Source of the DNA: Nocardia goodfellowii
GTDB taxonomy: Bacteria; Actinomycetota; Actinomycetes; Mycobacteriales; Mycobacteriaceae
Direction of reading: 5' to 3'
Assembly: GCF_017875645.1 (NCBI RefSeq)
Contig: NZ_JAGGMR010000001.1
Coordinates: 3,844,001-3,908,000 of the forward strand
DNA length: 64,000 nt
Position numbers and translations under genes: made by a program. Position 1 is the first letter of the stretch, and every line of letters starts with the position of its first letter. Shown in pieces: positions 9,146 through 17,593 of this stretch. The notes below the pieces were generated by a model. The model did no database searches. It worked only from the letters and a program-made list of their open reading frames with translations, and had not been told where the DNA came from.

Positions 9146-9456
9146 TGACCAATACTGTGCTCACCCATCCCGCCGACTGCGCGGACTCCGTCGGCTGCCA
9201 TTCCCCTGTGCTGCTGGCATACAAGCAGCTGCCCTCGGAGGTCCTGGAACCGCTGATGCAGCTGCTGAACTGGTTGCTGTGGTTTGTGCTCCTGATCTGC
9301 CTGGCCTGGATGATCTTCTCCGCCGGCCGGCTCTGGATCGCCTTCCGCAGCGATATGGCCGTCAACGACGCCACCCACGGGGTGCTGATGAGCCTGATCG
9401 GAGCGACGGTCGCGAGTACGGCCTCGGGGATCGCATTGGCGTTCCTACCGACATGA
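9145..9456 (+). CDS. Small two-pass membrane protein, VirB2-like (2)
   Basis: 103 residues, related to the preceding product: LNWLLWFVLLICLAWMIFSAG aligns with LTWFVLLSGICGIVYAG, and MSLIGATVASTASGIALAF with MIGGVIATSAGTIMNAL. The N-terminal 40 residues carry two cysteines (ADCADSVGC). The pair looks like a tandem duplication of a pilin-like or core membrane subunit that then diverged. It overlaps both neighbours (TGATG upstream, ATGA downstream). The role is inferred from context. Confidence 0.65.
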   Translation: MTNTVLTHPADCADSVGCHSPVLLAYKQLPSEVLEPLMQLLNWLLWFVLLICLAWMIFSAGRLWIAFRSDMAVNDATHGVLMSLIGATVASTASGIALAFLPT

Positions 9457-10100
9457 CAAAGACCGTGGGTGACAGCGCCGTTCGGCGGCGGGCCCGCCAC
9501 CGGCCCGCGGCCGGGCTGGTCGGGCTCGCGGTGCTGGCGCTGGTGACCGGCTGCGGCTCCGATCAGGAGCCCGCGCCCGATATCACCACCGGCCCCAGCG
9601 GCGTCCGCTGGCAGGGCTACCACGGTGTCGCGCTGCCGCAGACCGACCAGGGGCCGAAGTCGACCGCCGACGGCGCCGCCACGGGGTTCGCGCGATCGCC
9701 GGCCGGTGCCGCGGTCGCCGCGATCACCCACACCGTGCGGATGTCGGTCGCCCCGGACAATCAGTGGGCGAAAGTCATCGCCCAGGAAGTCGTTCCCGGG
9801 CCGGCCCGCGACGAATGGTCGGTGAACCGCGTCCAGCTGTCCATCACCGGCCCGGCCGCACCCGAATACGCGCCCCGCCTGCTCGGTTACAAGATCATCG
9901 GCTACACCCCACAGAAGACGGCAGTGGACATCTACAGCGAATACTCCGACGGCTCCAAGGCGGTGAACCACACCACCGTCGAATGGTTCCTCGACGACTG
10001 GCGGCTGCGCCTGCCCGACCCCGGCTCGACCACCCGGCCCATCGACGCGATCACCGAATTACCCAGCGACATAGTCAAGTTGGAGGCACCGAAACCATGA
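9453..10100 (+). CDS. Lipoprotein of the T4SS-like operon
   Basis: 215 residues. The signal sequence ends in lipobox LVTGC near residue 33, so the mature protein should be lipid-anchored outside the membrane. The body shares a recognisable block with the next two gene products: QGPKSTADGAATGFARSPAG here, DGPTRIEDGLAVGYAHTPQG and DGPARIEDGLALGYSRTPQG there. A late W-rich strand (VEWFLDDWRLRLP) also recurs. The three probably share one extracellular domain, perhaps the DUF8175 type. The start overlaps the previous stop by ATGA. Confidence 0.7.
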   Translation: MTKTVGDSAVRRRARHRPAAGLVGLAVLALVTGCGSDQEPAPDITTGPSGVRWQGYHGVALPQTDQGPKSTADGAATGFARSPAGAAVAAITHTVRMSVAPDNQWAKVIAQEVVPGPARDEWSVNRVQLSITGPAAPEYAPRLLGYKIIGYTPQKTAVDIYSEYSDGSKAVNHTTVEWFLDDWRLRLPDPGSTTRPIDAITELPSDIVKLEAPKP

Positions 10101-10177
10101 GGGAGCACCGCGACCGAATCATGTCGCAGCGTGTCGCGGGCATGGCGGGGCCGAGCGACAGCGAGGTGGAGCCATGA
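10097..10177 (+). other. Mini-ORF bridging two operon genes (26 codons)
   Basis: A 26-residue frame starts in an ATGA overlap with the lipoprotein gene and ends in an ATGA overlap with the next gene, exactly spanning the gap. The sequence is Arg/Ser/Glu-rich and shows no domain. GAGGTGGA near its end also serves as ribosome site for the next gene, so the frame may exist only to keep ribosomes moving. Confidence 0.3.
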
Positions 10178-10995
10178 ACGCGAAGGAGAAGGAGCCGGCG
10201 TATCCGCGCGACCGGGTCTCCTTCGGCGCGATCGCGTCCGCCGCGGTGCTGGCGCTGATCGTGATCGTCGGCGCGGTCATGTTCTTCACCCGGGATCAGA
10301 GCGGACCGATCGAGGATCCGGCCGCGAGCACCGCCGGTACCGGACAGGGTTTCACCGATCCGGAGGTGGATCTCTTCGGGCGGCGCGTGGATGTCCCGAA
10401 CAACTCCGCGGGACAACCGCTTCCGCAGGATCCGGGGCGGCAGCGCAAGCCCGCCGATCCGGACTGGCTGACCGCCGCGCCGGCCGGGACCACGCAGCCG
10501 CACGGGTGGCAGCGGGTCTACGGCGCGTCGGTGCCGTTCTCCACCTCGGACGGGCCCACCCGGATCGAGGACGGTCTGGCGGTCGGGTACGCGCACACGC
10601 CGCAGGGCGCCGCGCTGGCCGCCGCGCAGATCACCTACCGGCTCAACGCCCGCCCGGCCGACCGCGACCTCTACGTGCGGCAGGTGCGGGTCTCGGCCCA
10701 GCAGATCGCCGCGTACGACAAGGCCCTGACCGAGAACCGCCTGCCGAAGCAGCAGCCGGAGAAGGTGACTCGATACTTCGTCGCCTCCGACGCGTTCAAG
10801 ATCGAGAACTACGCCGACGACCTCGCCATCCTCCGATTGGCCACCCGCGGTCCGGTCGTCGACGGCAAACAGCTCTGGGCCGCGATGCGGTTGGTGATGG
10901 TGTGGGACGCGGGGGACTGGCGGCTCAAGCCCGCCACCTCCAGCGGTTCGCAGACCGAGATGATCGAGTCGCTGGCGGGGTGGACCAAATGGTGA
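10174..10995 (+). CDS. Membrane-anchored extracellular domain protein (paralog A)
   Basis: 273 residues. One transmembrane segment at about 21-40 (AAVLALIVIVGAVMFF) precedes an outer domain with VDLFGRRVDVPNNSAGQPLP, DPDWLTAAPAG, GWQRVYGASVPFSTSDGP and a closing VWDAGDWRLKPATSSG, ending LAGWTKW. Nearly every block recurs in the next gene, so the two are paralogs. The topology fits a VirB8-like or periplasm-facing channel subunit; that is inference from context. GAGGTGGA lies ahead of the ATG. Confidence 0.7.
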   Translation: MNAKEKEPAYPRDRVSFGAIASAAVLALIVIVGAVMFFTRDQSGPIEDPAASTAGTGQGFTDPEVDLFGRRVDVPNNSAGQPLPQDPGRQRKPADPDWLTAAPAGTTQPHGWQRVYGASVPFSTSDGPTRIEDGLAVGYAHTPQGAALAAAQITYRLNARPADRDLYVRQVRVSAQQIAAYDKALTENRLPKQQPEKVTRYFVASDAFKIENYADDLAILRLATRGPVVDGKQLWAAMRLVMVWDAGDWRLKPATSSGSQTEMIESLAGWTKW

Positions 10996-11855
10996 CTCGC
11001 GGCCCGCGCGGCAACCCGCGCCGCTCCCGGCTGACCCTGCTGGGCTTGGCGGCCGCCGTGGCCGTGCTCGTGGCGGTGGGCGTGACCGTATCGGCGCTGC
11101 GGGACAACCCGGAGCCCGACGATGCTCGGGTGCTGGCGACGAACGCGTCGTCCGGTCCGCTGAACGGGACCACCGCCGCACCCGCACCCGCGCCGCTCGG
11201 TTTCGCGGGTGCGGCGGTCGACGTCTTCGGGCGCCGCGTCGACATCCCGAACAACCCAGCGGGCCAAGCACTTCCGCAGCACGCCGGACAGCAGCGCACC
11301 TCCGCCGACCCGGACTGGCTGACCGCGGCGCCGGTCGGGACGCGCGGTGAAGGCGGCTGGCAACGCGTCTACGGCGTCTCGGTTCCGTTCTCCACCTCGG
11401 ACGGCCCGGCTCGGATCGAGGACGGTCTCGCCCTCGGTTACAGCCGTACTCCGCAGGGCGCGATCCTGGCCGGTGCGCAGATCATGTACCGCGCCAACGC
11501 GCGTCCCGCGGACCGGAAGCTGCGTGCGCGCCAGATGGTGCTGACCGCGCAGGAGCAGGCGACCTATGCTCGAAAAATCGCCGAAGGCGGTGTGCCGGAA
11601 CAGCTTCCAGAGTCCGCCAGCAAGTGGCTGGTCGCCTCCGACGCGTTCCGGATCGAGAACTACACACCGGAGCGGGCGACCATGCGTATCGCTACCCGCG
11701 CGCAAGCCGGCGAGGGTGGCGGCAACAGGTGGGTCGCCACCCAGCTGGCAGTGGTGTGGATCGACGGGGACTGGCGCTTGCAGTCGGTTCCCGGTCCGGA
11801 CGGTAGGCCGCAAACCGAAACCATTACGACGCTGACGGGGTGGACGCCATGGTGA
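10989..11855 (+). CDS. Membrane-anchored extracellular domain protein (paralog B)
   Basis: 288 residues. A basic N-terminus (MVTRGPRGNPRRSR) and one membrane segment (about 15-38) lead to an outer domain that closely follows paralog A: VDVFGRRVDIPNNPAGQALP, DPDWLTAAPVG, GWQRVYGVSVPFSTSDGP, VASDAFRIENY and LTGWTPW. The ATG lies in an ATGGTGA overlap with paralog A; the next gene repeats the same ATGGTGA overlap. A local duplication is likely. Probably a structural part of the secretion channel. Confidence 0.7.
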   Translation: MVTRGPRGNPRRSRLTLLGLAAAVAVLVAVGVTVSALRDNPEPDDARVLATNASSGPLNGTTAAPAPAPLGFAGAAVDVFGRRVDIPNNPAGQALPQHAGQQRTSADPDWLTAAPVGTRGEGGWQRVYGVSVPFSTSDGPARIEDGLALGYSRTPQGAILAGAQIMYRANARPADRKLRARQMVLTAQEQATYARKIAEGGVPEQLPESASKWLVASDAFRIENYTPERATMRIATRAQAGEGGGNRWVATQLAVVWIDGDWRLQSVPGPDGRPQTETITTLTGWTPW

Positions 11856-13333
11856 AAAAGCTCCTAACAATCCTCGCGGTCGTCTTTACCGTGATGATGG
11901 TGACGCCGACTGCGGCCTACGCACAGTACGGCTTCGATCAAACCTGCAACGAGATCCACGACACCCTCGACGGCGTCGGCATCCCGGGCACACCCTCGCT
12001 CGGCGACCTCGCGTCCGCGGTGTGCAAGGGCGGCAACGCCACCACCCACCCCGGCGACGCCGCGGCCGCGGTGCGCGACAAGGCCTGGGACTCCACCTTC
12101 GGCAAGGTCGTCGACTCGCTGATGAACGGGCTCGGCGAGGCGCTCATCCTGGCGCTCACGTTCTGGATGAAAGTGCCGAACGAGGCGGCCAGTGACGGCG
12201 GTTCGCTGTTCACCAAGATCAACGATTACACCTATCAGATCCAGATAATGCTGCTGATAGCCTCGGTGATCATCTCCGGCGGCCGGTTGGCCGCGGCCCG
12301 GCGCGGCGGCGTGTCGGGCGAGGCGGAGGAGGGCTTCCGGATGTTCGCCCGGGTGGTGTTCTCCTCGTGGATGCTCGGCGCGATCATCGTCGCGGGTACC
12401 CAGGCCTCCGACCGCTTCTCCGAGTGGATCATCGAGGACTCCACCAACGGCAACGCCAAGGACTTGGCCGAGCTGATGGTGAAAACATCCAAGCTGCAAG
12501 CATTCTCGCCAGGCTTGGTACTGATCATCGCGATCGTCGGCCTGCTGGGCGCGCTCGCGCAGATCATCCTCGCCATCGTCCGGCAGGGTCTGCTGATAGT
12601 CGCGGCCGGTGTGCTGCCGCTGGCGGCGGCGTCTTCCGGCATGGACATCGGCAAGAATTCCTACCAGAAGCTGGTCGGCTGGATCATCGCGTTCATGCTC
12701 TACAAACCGGTGGCGGCGATCGTCTACATGATCGCCTTCACCACCGCGGGCCACGTCGACGGGCTCACCTCCACCACGAGTCTGCCCGAAGGCGAAGAGG
12801 CGCAACGCATGCTGGTCGCGATCGTGCTGCTGTGCAGTGTCGCGTTCGTGCTGCCCGCGCTGATGCGCCTGGTCACCCCGGCGGTCGCGATCGTCGGCTC
12901 CGGTGGTTCCGGTTTGACCGCGGCGGGCGGCACCTTGGTCGCGGCGGCGGCGCTCGGCGCGATGGGCACCAAGGCGGTCGGCGTGAAAGGCACTGCGGCG
13001 GCGGGTTCTCCGGGCTATGTGAGCGGCAGCGGCACCGGCCCGCCGGGCGGCGCGGGCGGTCCGCGCGGCGGTGGCGGTCCACCCCGTCCGGTCCCGCCGC
13101 CGCGCCCCGGCGGCGGTGGCGGCCAAGCGGCGACGGCTCAGCCTCCGCGCGCCTCCGGGCCCGCGGGCGCGACGCCCGTATCGTCCGGAGCGGCACGAGC
13201 GGCCGGCCGGATCGGTGCGGCCAGAGCCGCGACGAGCGGGATCAGCAATGCCGAACAAAGCATGGGAGACATGGCCGGTGACCGTTGGGCGAATCGTTCG
13301 CCCGACCTCGGGAGGAGCACCATTCCACGATGA
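11849..13333 (+). CDS. VirB6/TrbL-like polytopic membrane protein
   Basis: 494 residues. An N-terminal signal-like segment (VKKLLTILAVVFTVMMV to AAYAQ) is followed by six or so hydrophobic stretches: ALILALTFWMKV, IQIMLLIASVIISGG, VVFSSWMLGAIIVAG, GLVLIIAIVGLLGALAQIIL, LVGWIIAFMLYKPVAAIVYM, and LVAIVLLCSVAFVLPALMRL. The motif-like run SYQKLVGWIIAFMLYKPV is common in actinobacterial VirB6-type proteins. The last 100 residues are Gly/Pro/Ala-rich and disordered. A GTG three codons earlier is possible. It likely forms the inner-membrane platform of the translocon. Confidence 0.8.
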   Translation: MVKKLLTILAVVFTVMMVTPTAAYAQYGFDQTCNEIHDTLDGVGIPGTPSLGDLASAVCKGGNATTHPGDAAAAVRDKAWDSTFGKVVDSLMNGLGEALILALTFWMKVPNEAASDGGSLFTKINDYTYQIQIMLLIASVIISGGRLAAARRGGVSGEAEEGFRMFARVVFSSWMLGAIIVAGTQASDRFSEWIIEDSTNGNAKDLAELMVKTSKLQAFSPGLVLIIAIVGLLGALAQIILAIVRQGLLIVAAGVLPLAAASSGMDIGKNSYQKLVGWIIAFMLYKPVAAIVYMIAFTTAGHVDGLTSTTSLPEGEEAQRMLVAIVLLCSVAFVLPALMRLVTPAVAIVGSGGSGLTAAGGTLVAAAALGAMGTKAVGVKGTAAAGSPGYVSGSGTGPPGGAGGPRGGGGPPRPVPPPRPGGGGGQAATAQPPRASGPAGATPVSSGAARAAGRIGAARAATSGISNAEQSMGDMAGDRWANRSPDLGRSTIPR

Positions 13334-14820
13334 CGATGTCTGACACCTACGAGCGCCGGTCCTACGGCCTCTGGCAGAAGCCGCGCAGCGCGGGCCTTTT
13401 CGGCCTGCGCTGGGAGGAGACCGTGATCGGCTTCGTGGTCGTGATCACGGCGCTGATCACGGCCATGGTCGGCGGCTTCAAATGGGGTTTGATCGTCGGT
13501 GGTTTCGGCGTTCTGGTGATGGTTCCACTGGTGTGGCGAACCGGAGGGCGCTCCGGCTATGAGACGGGAATTATGATGTTCAACTGGATGCGCTCGCGTA
13601 AACGCGGCGAGCACGTGTACCGCGGCGGCCGGTTTTCCCGGATCCCCGGCGGTGTCACGCGATTGCCCGGCTTGCTGGCCCCGTCCAAGCTGTACGAGGG
13701 CATCGACGCCGGCGGCTACAGCTTCGGCATGATCCACCTGCCGCAGTTCGCCCAGTACACCGTGGTGCTGCGGGCCTGGCCGCAGGGCCACGAGGCCGTC
13801 GACCAACCGGTGATCGACCGCTGGGTCTCGGCCTGGGGCACCTTCCTCGCCTCGGTCGGCCAGACCTCCGACATCGTGGCGGTGGTGCCGGTCATCGATA
13901 CCGTGCCCGAGACCGGAAACCGTTTGCTCACCGAGGTTTCCACCATCACCCGCCCGGACGCTCCGGAGCTGGCCCAGCAGGTGATGTACGAGCTGGCCAC
14001 CGAACTGCCGCAGGAGCGGGTGCAACTGTTGCCGCGCGTGGCGATCACGTTCAAGGCCACTACCGCCGAACGCCGCAAGAATCCGGCCGAGGAGGCCGTC
14101 GAGATCGGCCGGCGGCTGCCGGGAATCTGCGCCGCCCTGGCCGAGGCGGGCGTGCGCGCCCAGCCGATGTCGGCCGACGAGGTGATCGCCTTCATCCGCC
14201 GCAGCTACGACCCGGCCTCGCAGGCCGACCTCGAGGTCGCGGCGTCGGATCCCGAAGGGCACGGGCTGGATTGGGCCGACGCGGGCCCGGTCTCGCACGA
14301 CGAGAAGTGGGACCACCTGATCCACGACGGCGGTCGCTCGGTCACCTGGGAGATGGACGCCGCCCCCGAGGGCGCGGTGGACGAGCGGGTGCTGCAACGG
14401 CTGCTCGCGCCCAACCCGGAGGTGCCGCGCAAGCGCATCGCCATCGTGTACCGGCCGCATTCGGCCGCGGACGCCGCCGAGATCGTGGACGACGACTTCA
14501 AGAACGCCCTCGTCGCCCAGCAGAGCGAACGCGGGGTCGTCTCGGCGGCGGCGACGCTGCGGGTGGGCGCTACCCAGCAGGCCCGCGAGGAGCAGGCCCG
14601 GGGTCACGGTGTGACCCGCTTCGGTGCGCTGGTGACCATCACCGAGCCACTGCGCGGTGACCTGCCGCGCATCGAAGCCATCACGCGCGACCTGTCCACA
14701 CAGGCCCGCTTGAAGATCCGGCGGTGTTACCGCTATCAGTCGGCGGCCTTCGCGGCTTCGCTCGGCTGCGGGGTGATCCTGCCGGAGCACGCGACCATTC
14801 CGAAGGCATTGGCGGGGTAG
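13330..14820 (+). CDS. SCO6880-family T4SS protein
   Basis: 496 residues. Two membrane segments (about 30-70, FVVVITALITAMVGG and IVGGFGVLVMVPLVW) are followed by a long cytoplasmic part with YRGGRFSRIPGGVTRLPGLL and many charged helices. It resembles the Streptomyces SCO6880 family found beside VirB4 genes in actinobacteria, whose make-up suggests a VirB3/PrgI-like membrane part joined to the N-terminal half of a VirB4-like protein. No Walker motif is present. ATGA overlap with the VirB6-like gene; the VirB4 gene starts nine bases downstream. Confidence 0.8.
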   Translation: MTMSDTYERRSYGLWQKPRSAGLFGLRWEETVIGFVVVITALITAMVGGFKWGLIVGGFGVLVMVPLVWRTGGRSGYETGIMMFNWMRSRKRGEHVYRGGRFSRIPGGVTRLPGLLAPSKLYEGIDAGGYSFGMIHLPQFAQYTVVLRAWPQGHEAVDQPVIDRWVSAWGTFLASVGQTSDIVAVVPVIDTVPETGNRLLTEVSTITRPDAPELAQQVMYELATELPQERVQLLPRVAITFKATTAERRKNPAEEAVEIGRRLPGICAALAEAGVRAQPMSADEVIAFIRRSYDPASQADLEVAASDPEGHGLDWADAGPVSHDEKWDHLIHDGGRSVTWEMDAAPEGAVDERVLQRLLAPNPEVPRKRIAIVYRPHSAADAAEIVDDDFKNALVAQQSERGVVSAAATLRVGATQQAREEQARGHGVTRFGALVTITEPLRGDLPRIEAITRDLSTQARLKIRRCYRYQSAAFAASLGCGVILPEHATIPKALAG

Positions 14821-14829
14821 GCGATCCAC

Positions 14830-17175
14830 ATGGACCACGACGACGATCTGCGCGGACCCGGCACTGAGCCGGGTGGTTCGACCACGTCCGAATCGGCCGG
14901 CTCCGGGCGGGACGAGGCTCCGGCCCGCCGTCCGCGCCGCGACGAGGACTGGACGTTGCTGCCCGCCGGGGACCGATCGGCCCAGGCCGAGTCGCCGCGG
15001 GTGCGCCAGCGTTCGGGGATCGAGGAGATGCCCGAACGGCGTCGCCCGCGGGAACCGGAACCGGCGCCGCCGACCGGTGCCGATCGTCGTCGGATGGCCG
15101 AGGAGCTCGCCGGACGGGAGCGCCGGGCGGCACAGGAGTCCGGCGAGCGCCGGCCGCGTCCCGACCCCGCTCGTCCGGAGCGGCCTCGCGCCGAGCGGCC
15201 CCAGGGCGAGAAGCCCCGTCCGCCCAGGCCTTCGGGCGGACGCGTCGACGTCGCCAAACCCTCGCGCGATTCCGCCACCCCGCGCCCGCCGCGCGGAGAG
15301 CGGGGCGCGCACGCGGCGCGGCCCGATCGCCCGGCCAAGCCGCGCGTGGAGTCCCAGGCGCGCAAGGACCAGCGGACCATGCGGCCGGCGAAGGTCGACT
15401 ACGCCGCCGATCGCGCCATGGGCACCCCCTTCATGGACAAAGCCGCCCTGCGCGCGAAAGCCAAGGCGGACAGGCGAACCAAGCAGGGTCCGGCGCTGCT
15501 GGATGACAGCACCCGCGCCAAGCTGGAAGCCCTCAGCCGCGAAGGCAACGGCCTGCGCGCCGCCTGGGCCGCCTTCCGGGTCCGCACCGACGACATCCGC
15601 CGCCGCAATTACGCGGCCCGTGCGGAGCAGGTCATCGTCGACGGTTTCGACCGCAGCACAGCGCAACTCACCGATCGCGGCTTCGCGGGCGAGGGTGGCG
15701 GCCGGATGAACGTGGTCGGCCGCCCGGTCGAATACCGCGCCACCACGGCACAGGTCGCGGGCCTGTGGCCCTGGTCGGTCGGCGCGGGCGCGCCGCTCAT
15801 CGGCACCCCGCTCGGTTCGCACCTGCACACCGGCGCCCCGGTCTGCTTCGACCCGATGAACTGGTTCCTGCGCGGTAGCTTCATCACCGCGCCGAGCCTT
15901 TTCGTCTTGGGCCTCAACGGTTTCGGCAAGTCCTCGCTGGTGCGACGGATCGTGCTCGGCGGCATCGCGCAGGGCATCACGCCGCTGATCCTGGCCGACG
16001 TGAAACCGGACTACCGCAAGATGGTGGAACTGGTCGGCGGCCAGGTCATCGACCTGGGCTATGGCCACGGCAAGCTCAACCCGCTGGCCGCGGGCGTGCT
16101 CGGCTCGGTGGTGCCGATGCTGGACGAGTTCCCGGCGCTGCAACTGCAAGTGCTGCAAGATCTCCGGGCCCGGCAGGTCACCTTGATCGCCGGTCTGGTC
16201 GAGCTGGTGCGCGGCGCCCGCGTGCGCGACTACGAGGAAACCCTCATCGCCACCGCGCTGCGCATTCTCTACCAGCCGGGCAGCGGCTACACCCCGGACC
16301 AGCCCCCCATCATGGAGAACCTGCTCGAGGTCATCGTCGCCGGTGGTGACGAACTCCGGCTCGACGCCGGCGCCGACGACGTCGACGAATACAACATCGC
16401 CATCAAGGGGCTGCGGCGCTCGTTGCGCGCGCTCACCCAGGGCCCGTTCGGCGCCATCTTCAACGGCCAGACCTCGGTGCCCATCGATACCAGCGCGGTC
16501 GCGGTCTGCATCGATGTCTCGCATATCCCGACCGGCGACAAGAAGCTCAAAGCCGCTGTGATGCTGGCCTGCTGGGCCGACGGCTTCGCCTCGGTCGAGG
16601 CCGCGCACGTGCTCTCCGACGCCGATCTCGGCCCGCAGCGCTACTTCCAGGTGGTGATGGACGAGCTGTGGCAGGTGCTCGGCCTCGGCGACTTCATGGT
16701 CGACCGCGTCGACGAGCTGACGCGTCTGCAGCGCGGTATCGCCACCTCGCTGATCATGATCAGCCACACCATCAAGGACCTGCAGGCGCTCGGCTCCGAA
16801 GCGGCCATCGCCAAGGCGCTGGGCTTCCTGGAACGCGCGCGCGCCAAGATCTTCGGCGCGCTGCCGGGCGAGGAGGTCAAGCGCCTCGACAGCATCGTGC
16901 CGTTCACCTCCGCCGAAACGGAGATGGTGACCGGCTGGTCCGCGCCGCAGGCACTGACCGGTGAGGCGCTCAAGCCCGGCCAGCAACGTCCGTCGCCCCC
17001 CGGCACCGGCAAATTCCTCATCAAGATCGGCGAAGACCGCCGGCCCGGCATACCGTTCCATATGGAGTTCACCTTGTCCGAGCGGGAAAGCGGCATCCAC
17101 GACACCAACTCGCGCTTCAGCGAGTTCACCGAATCCACCGCGCGCGGAACGGGTTCCCCGGGGAGCGCGGCATGA
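14830..17175 (+). CDS. VirB4-like T4SS ATPase
   Basis: 781 residues. The first 200 are basic, Pro/Arg-rich and disordered, an unusual extension. The ATPase core carries Walker A (GLNGFGKSSL near 361), an FDPMNW stretch before it, LADVKPDYRKMVEL, and Walker B with the following DELW signature (FQVVMDELWQVLGL near 608), plus the arginine-rich IFGALPGEEVKRLD. These are typical of VirB4/TraC energy subunits that drive assembly and transport at the cytoplasmic face. The preceding SCO6880-type protein may supply the N-terminal VirB4 part. Confidence 0.9.
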   Translation: MDHDDDLRGPGTEPGGSTTSESAGSGRDEAPARRPRRDEDWTLLPAGDRSAQAESPRVRQRSGIEEMPERRRPREPEPAPPTGADRRRMAEELAGRERRAAQESGERRPRPDPARPERPRAERPQGEKPRPPRPSGGRVDVAKPSRDSATPRPPRGERGAHAARPDRPAKPRVESQARKDQRTMRPAKVDYAADRAMGTPFMDKAALRAKAKADRRTKQGPALLDDSTRAKLEALSREGNGLRAAWAAFRVRTDDIRRRNYAARAEQVIVDGFDRSTAQLTDRGFAGEGGGRMNVVGRPVEYRATTAQVAGLWPWSVGAGAPLIGTPLGSHLHTGAPVCFDPMNWFLRGSFITAPSLFVLGLNGFGKSSLVRRIVLGGIAQGITPLILADVKPDYRKMVELVGGQVIDLGYGHGKLNPLAAGVLGSVVPMLDEFPALQLQVLQDLRARQVTLIAGLVELVRGARVRDYEETLIATALRILYQPGSGYTPDQPPIMENLLEVIVAGGDELRLDAGADDVDEYNIAIKGLRRSLRALTQGPFGAIFNGQTSVPIDTSAVAVCIDVSHIPTGDKKLKAAVMLACWADGFASVEAAHVLSDADLGPQRYFQVVMDELWQVLGLGDFMVDRVDELTRLQRGIATSLIMISHTIKDLQALGSEAAIAKALGFLERARAKIFGALPGEEVKRLDSIVPFTSAETEMVTGWSAPQALTGEALKPGQQRPSPPGTGKFLIKIGEDRRPGIPFHMEFTLSERESGIHDTNSRFSEFTESTARGTGSPGSAA

Positions 17176-17237
17176 GAAGTCAGGCCTGGAGGCGGCAGCG
17201 CAGTGTAACCACGGAGGGCCCTGATCATGCCGAATAG
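17172..17237 (+). other. Mini-ORF after VirB4 gene (21 codons)
   Basis: A 21-residue frame starts in an ATGA overlap with the VirB4 stop. It runs into a second mini-frame (17227) in another phase. It begins with the 11-base stretch gcatgagaagt, which is repeated at 17243-17253. Basic N-terminus (MRSQAWRRQRS). No known domain; translation unproven. Confidence 0.3.
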
Positions 17238-17271
17238 TCACAGCATGAGAAGTGCGAGGACTATCTTATGA
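17227..17271 (+). other. Mini-ORF coupled to orfA-like gene (14 codons)
   Basis: A 14-residue frame (MPNSHSMRSARTIL) has a strong GGAGGG ribosome site eight bases upstream. Its stop overlaps the OrfA-like start in ATGA. The good ribosome site makes this the best candidate for a truly translated mini-frame in the operon. It could set the expression level of the DNA-binding protein that follows. Confidence 0.35.
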
Positions 17272-17576
17272 TGCCGCATCGGTCGTATCGGAGAGTGTCG
17301 CCGGAAGTGCGCAAGGCCGCCGTCGAGCAGGTCATCGCGCTGACCGGCAAACTCCGCAGCGAGTCGGAAGCCTGCCGTGTGGTCGCCGAGCAGATCGGCG
17401 TGCACACCAACTCGGTGCGCAATTGGGTTCGCGCCACCGAGGGCCCCGGTCTGGATCGCATGGACGCGACCGCCCTGCGCCGCAAAGTGGCTCTCCTGCA
17501 ACAACAATTGGCCGCGGCCGCCGAGATGAACCGCACCCTGGCCGACACCCTCAACGAAGCCCGTCGCCGAACGTGA
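17268..17576 (+). CDS. Orphan IS3/IS911 OrfA-like HTH protein
   Basis: 102 residues. The first 60 form a helix-turn-helix like the OrfA of IS3-family elements (SPEVRKAAVEQVI, then GVHTNSVRNWVRATEG). The second half is a leucine-zipper-like helix (ALRRKVALLQQQLAAAAEMN). No OrfB integrase follows and no element ends are visible, so this is not a working insertion sequence. Placed between the VirB4 and wall-hydrolase genes and tightly spaced, it may be a domesticated DNA-binding protein, for example a regulator or a DNA-recognition factor. That role is inference. Confidence 0.7.
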   Translation: MMPHRSYRRVSPEVRKAAVEQVIALTGKLRSESEACRVVAEQIGVHTNSVRNWVRATEGPGLDRMDATALRRKVALLQQQLAAAAEMNRTLADTLNEARRRT

Positions 17577-17593
17577 AACGCGGCCCGCGATGA
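17573..17593 (+). other. Mini-ORF bridging orfA-like and hydrolase genes (6 codons)
   Basis: VKRGPR: a six-codon frame that begins in a GTGA overlap and ends in an ATGA overlap with the next gene. At this length chance is a serious possibility. It is listed for completeness with the other bridging frames of the operon. Confidence 0.2.

Noticed and set aside
13138..17241. A 1367-codon open frame on the minus strand opposite the SCO6880-type and VirB4 genes
   Set aside because: High-GC genes leave long open antisense frames. The plus-strand products have clear domains, and the minus translation is Arg/His/Gly-rich with no motif or ribosome site.
17227..17576. A complete IS3-family insertion sequence
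   Set aside because: Only an OrfA-like gene is present. No OrfB, terminal inverted repeats or target-site duplication was found.
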